A DNA stretch of 21,580 bases from an uncultured Oscillospiraceae bacterium. Lineage in GTDB: Bacteria > Bacillota > Clostridia > Oscillospirales > Oscillospiraceae. The position numbers and the translations under genes were made by a program. The stretch spans positions 1 through 21,580 of the forward strand of contig CAKTIN010000031.1 in NCBI GenBank assembly GCA_934565775.1, in the 5' to 3' direction. This document shows positions 21,383 to 21,580 of this stretch, in pieces. Under the pieces are notes generated by a model, which searched no databases, was not told the DNA's origin, and worked only from the letters and a program-made list of their open reading frames with translations. How positions within the stretch are numbered: position 1 is the stretch's first letter; each line of letters starts with the position of its first letter.

Positions 21383-21580
21383 TTACGCTCCGGCGCTTGT
21401 CCGCGCGGTAATTTGCAGCGCCTCGGCGCTGAGCACATCCGCCTGGGTCAGGGCCGCCTCCGTGTGGGGGTTGATCATGATCTGGATGCCGTCACAGCTC
21501 TGATAATTGGCGTAATGGCTGAGGTCCGCCGTCCAGACCTTCCCCGTGCCGTCCGCATCGGTGAGGTTGTTGCTGTACTG
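21383..21580 (-). CDS. Phage protein, C-terminal 65 residues only (5' end outside window)
   Basis: An open minus-strand frame runs from the window edge to the TAA at 21383-21385. It reads VWTADLSHYANYQSCDGIQI, then MINPHTEAALTQADVLSAEAL. It precedes the lysis genes with 35 bases between, so it is most likely a tail, baseplate or fibre-type late protein. The visible part holds no diagnostic motif. Confidence 0.6.
   Translation of the reverse strand, partial: QYSNNLTDADGTGKVWTADLSHYANYQSCDGIQIMINPHTEAALTQADVLSAEALQITARTSAGA

Larger units (their letters stand above)
18232..21580. mobile_element. Right-hand edge of an integrated prophage (continues past window)
   Basis: From the sirtuin junction to the window end the content is phage-like: XRE regulator with divergent promoters, three small unknown genes, and a lysis cassette of holin, amidase and membrane/coiled-coil protein behind the end of a tail-type protein, all late genes running towards sir2. 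Base composition drops below that of the flanking chromosome, most clearly in 18600-19600. Integrase and structural genes would be beyond 21580. The left limit is set by the junction inside sir2 and is inferred. Confidence 0.72.

Noticed and set aside
1..21580. CRISPR array, rRNA or tRNA genes, transposase genes
   Set aside because: No regularly spaced direct repeats, no cloverleaf or rRNA stretches, and no transposase-like protein found on either strand.

Overview
The window looks like chromosome of a high-GC, spore-forming Firmicute of the class Clostridia, most likely Oscillospiraceae (Flavonifractor/Intestinimonas/Lawsonibacter-like). The reasons are GC-rich coding with strong AGGAGG-type ribosome sites, HPr kinase, a SpoIIQ-type peptidase, the feoA-feoA-feoB-Cys-rich-protein cluster, a DUF421/DUF4363 pair and an aldo/keto reductase carrying ferredoxin clusters. 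The genus is an inference. The right-hand 3.3 kb is AT-richer and is the edge of an integrated prophage.

Layout, left to right. (1) 1-1907, minus strand: an Fe-S aldo/keto reductase and a thioredoxin-reductase-like flavoprotein, overlapping by one base. The flavoprotein keeps its CATC redox centre but has lost the NADPH-binding motifs. (2) 2057-6396: rpmB, then hprK and aspS converging on a shared terminator, then an ADP-ribosylglycohydrolase-fold protein with no recognisable metal ligands. (3) 6516-7254: a SpoIIQ-like M23 peptidase behind a sequence matching a sigma-F forespore promoter. (4) 7314-11239: an iron-uptake locus made of a DtxR-type regulator divergent from feoA-feoA-feoB and a 56-residue Cys-rich membrane protein. 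The control region holds three clean GTTAG-N6-CTAAC palindromes and one imperfect one. (5) 11250-12372: DUF421 and DUF4363 genes. (6) 12337-12651: a non-coding, hairpin-rich segment bracketed by two identical 31-base terminator palindromes. (7) 12682-16285: a three-gene nucleoside/simple-sugar-type ABC importer with no binding-protein gene beside it. (8) 16433-18384: an alanyl-tRNA editing protein and a SIR2-family deacylase.

The most notable point is the junction in the SIR2 gene. Its 5' end is chimeric: the first 52 codons are AT-richer and already contain the N-terminal sirtuin motif, and then the motif restarts in divergent copy. The gene lies directly downstream of a phage-type XRE regulator. 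Beyond that come a divergent promoter pair, three small unknown genes, a non-coding interval, and a lysis cassette (holin, amidase with SLH-like tail, membrane/coiled-coil protein, end of a tail-type protein) running towards sir2. I read this as the attachment junction of a prophage that integrates inside sir2 and supplies a replacement promoter and N-terminus. The other phage end and the integrase lie outside the window.

Genes were called from translated reading frames, ribosome-site spacing and family motifs read by eye; no database search was possible.
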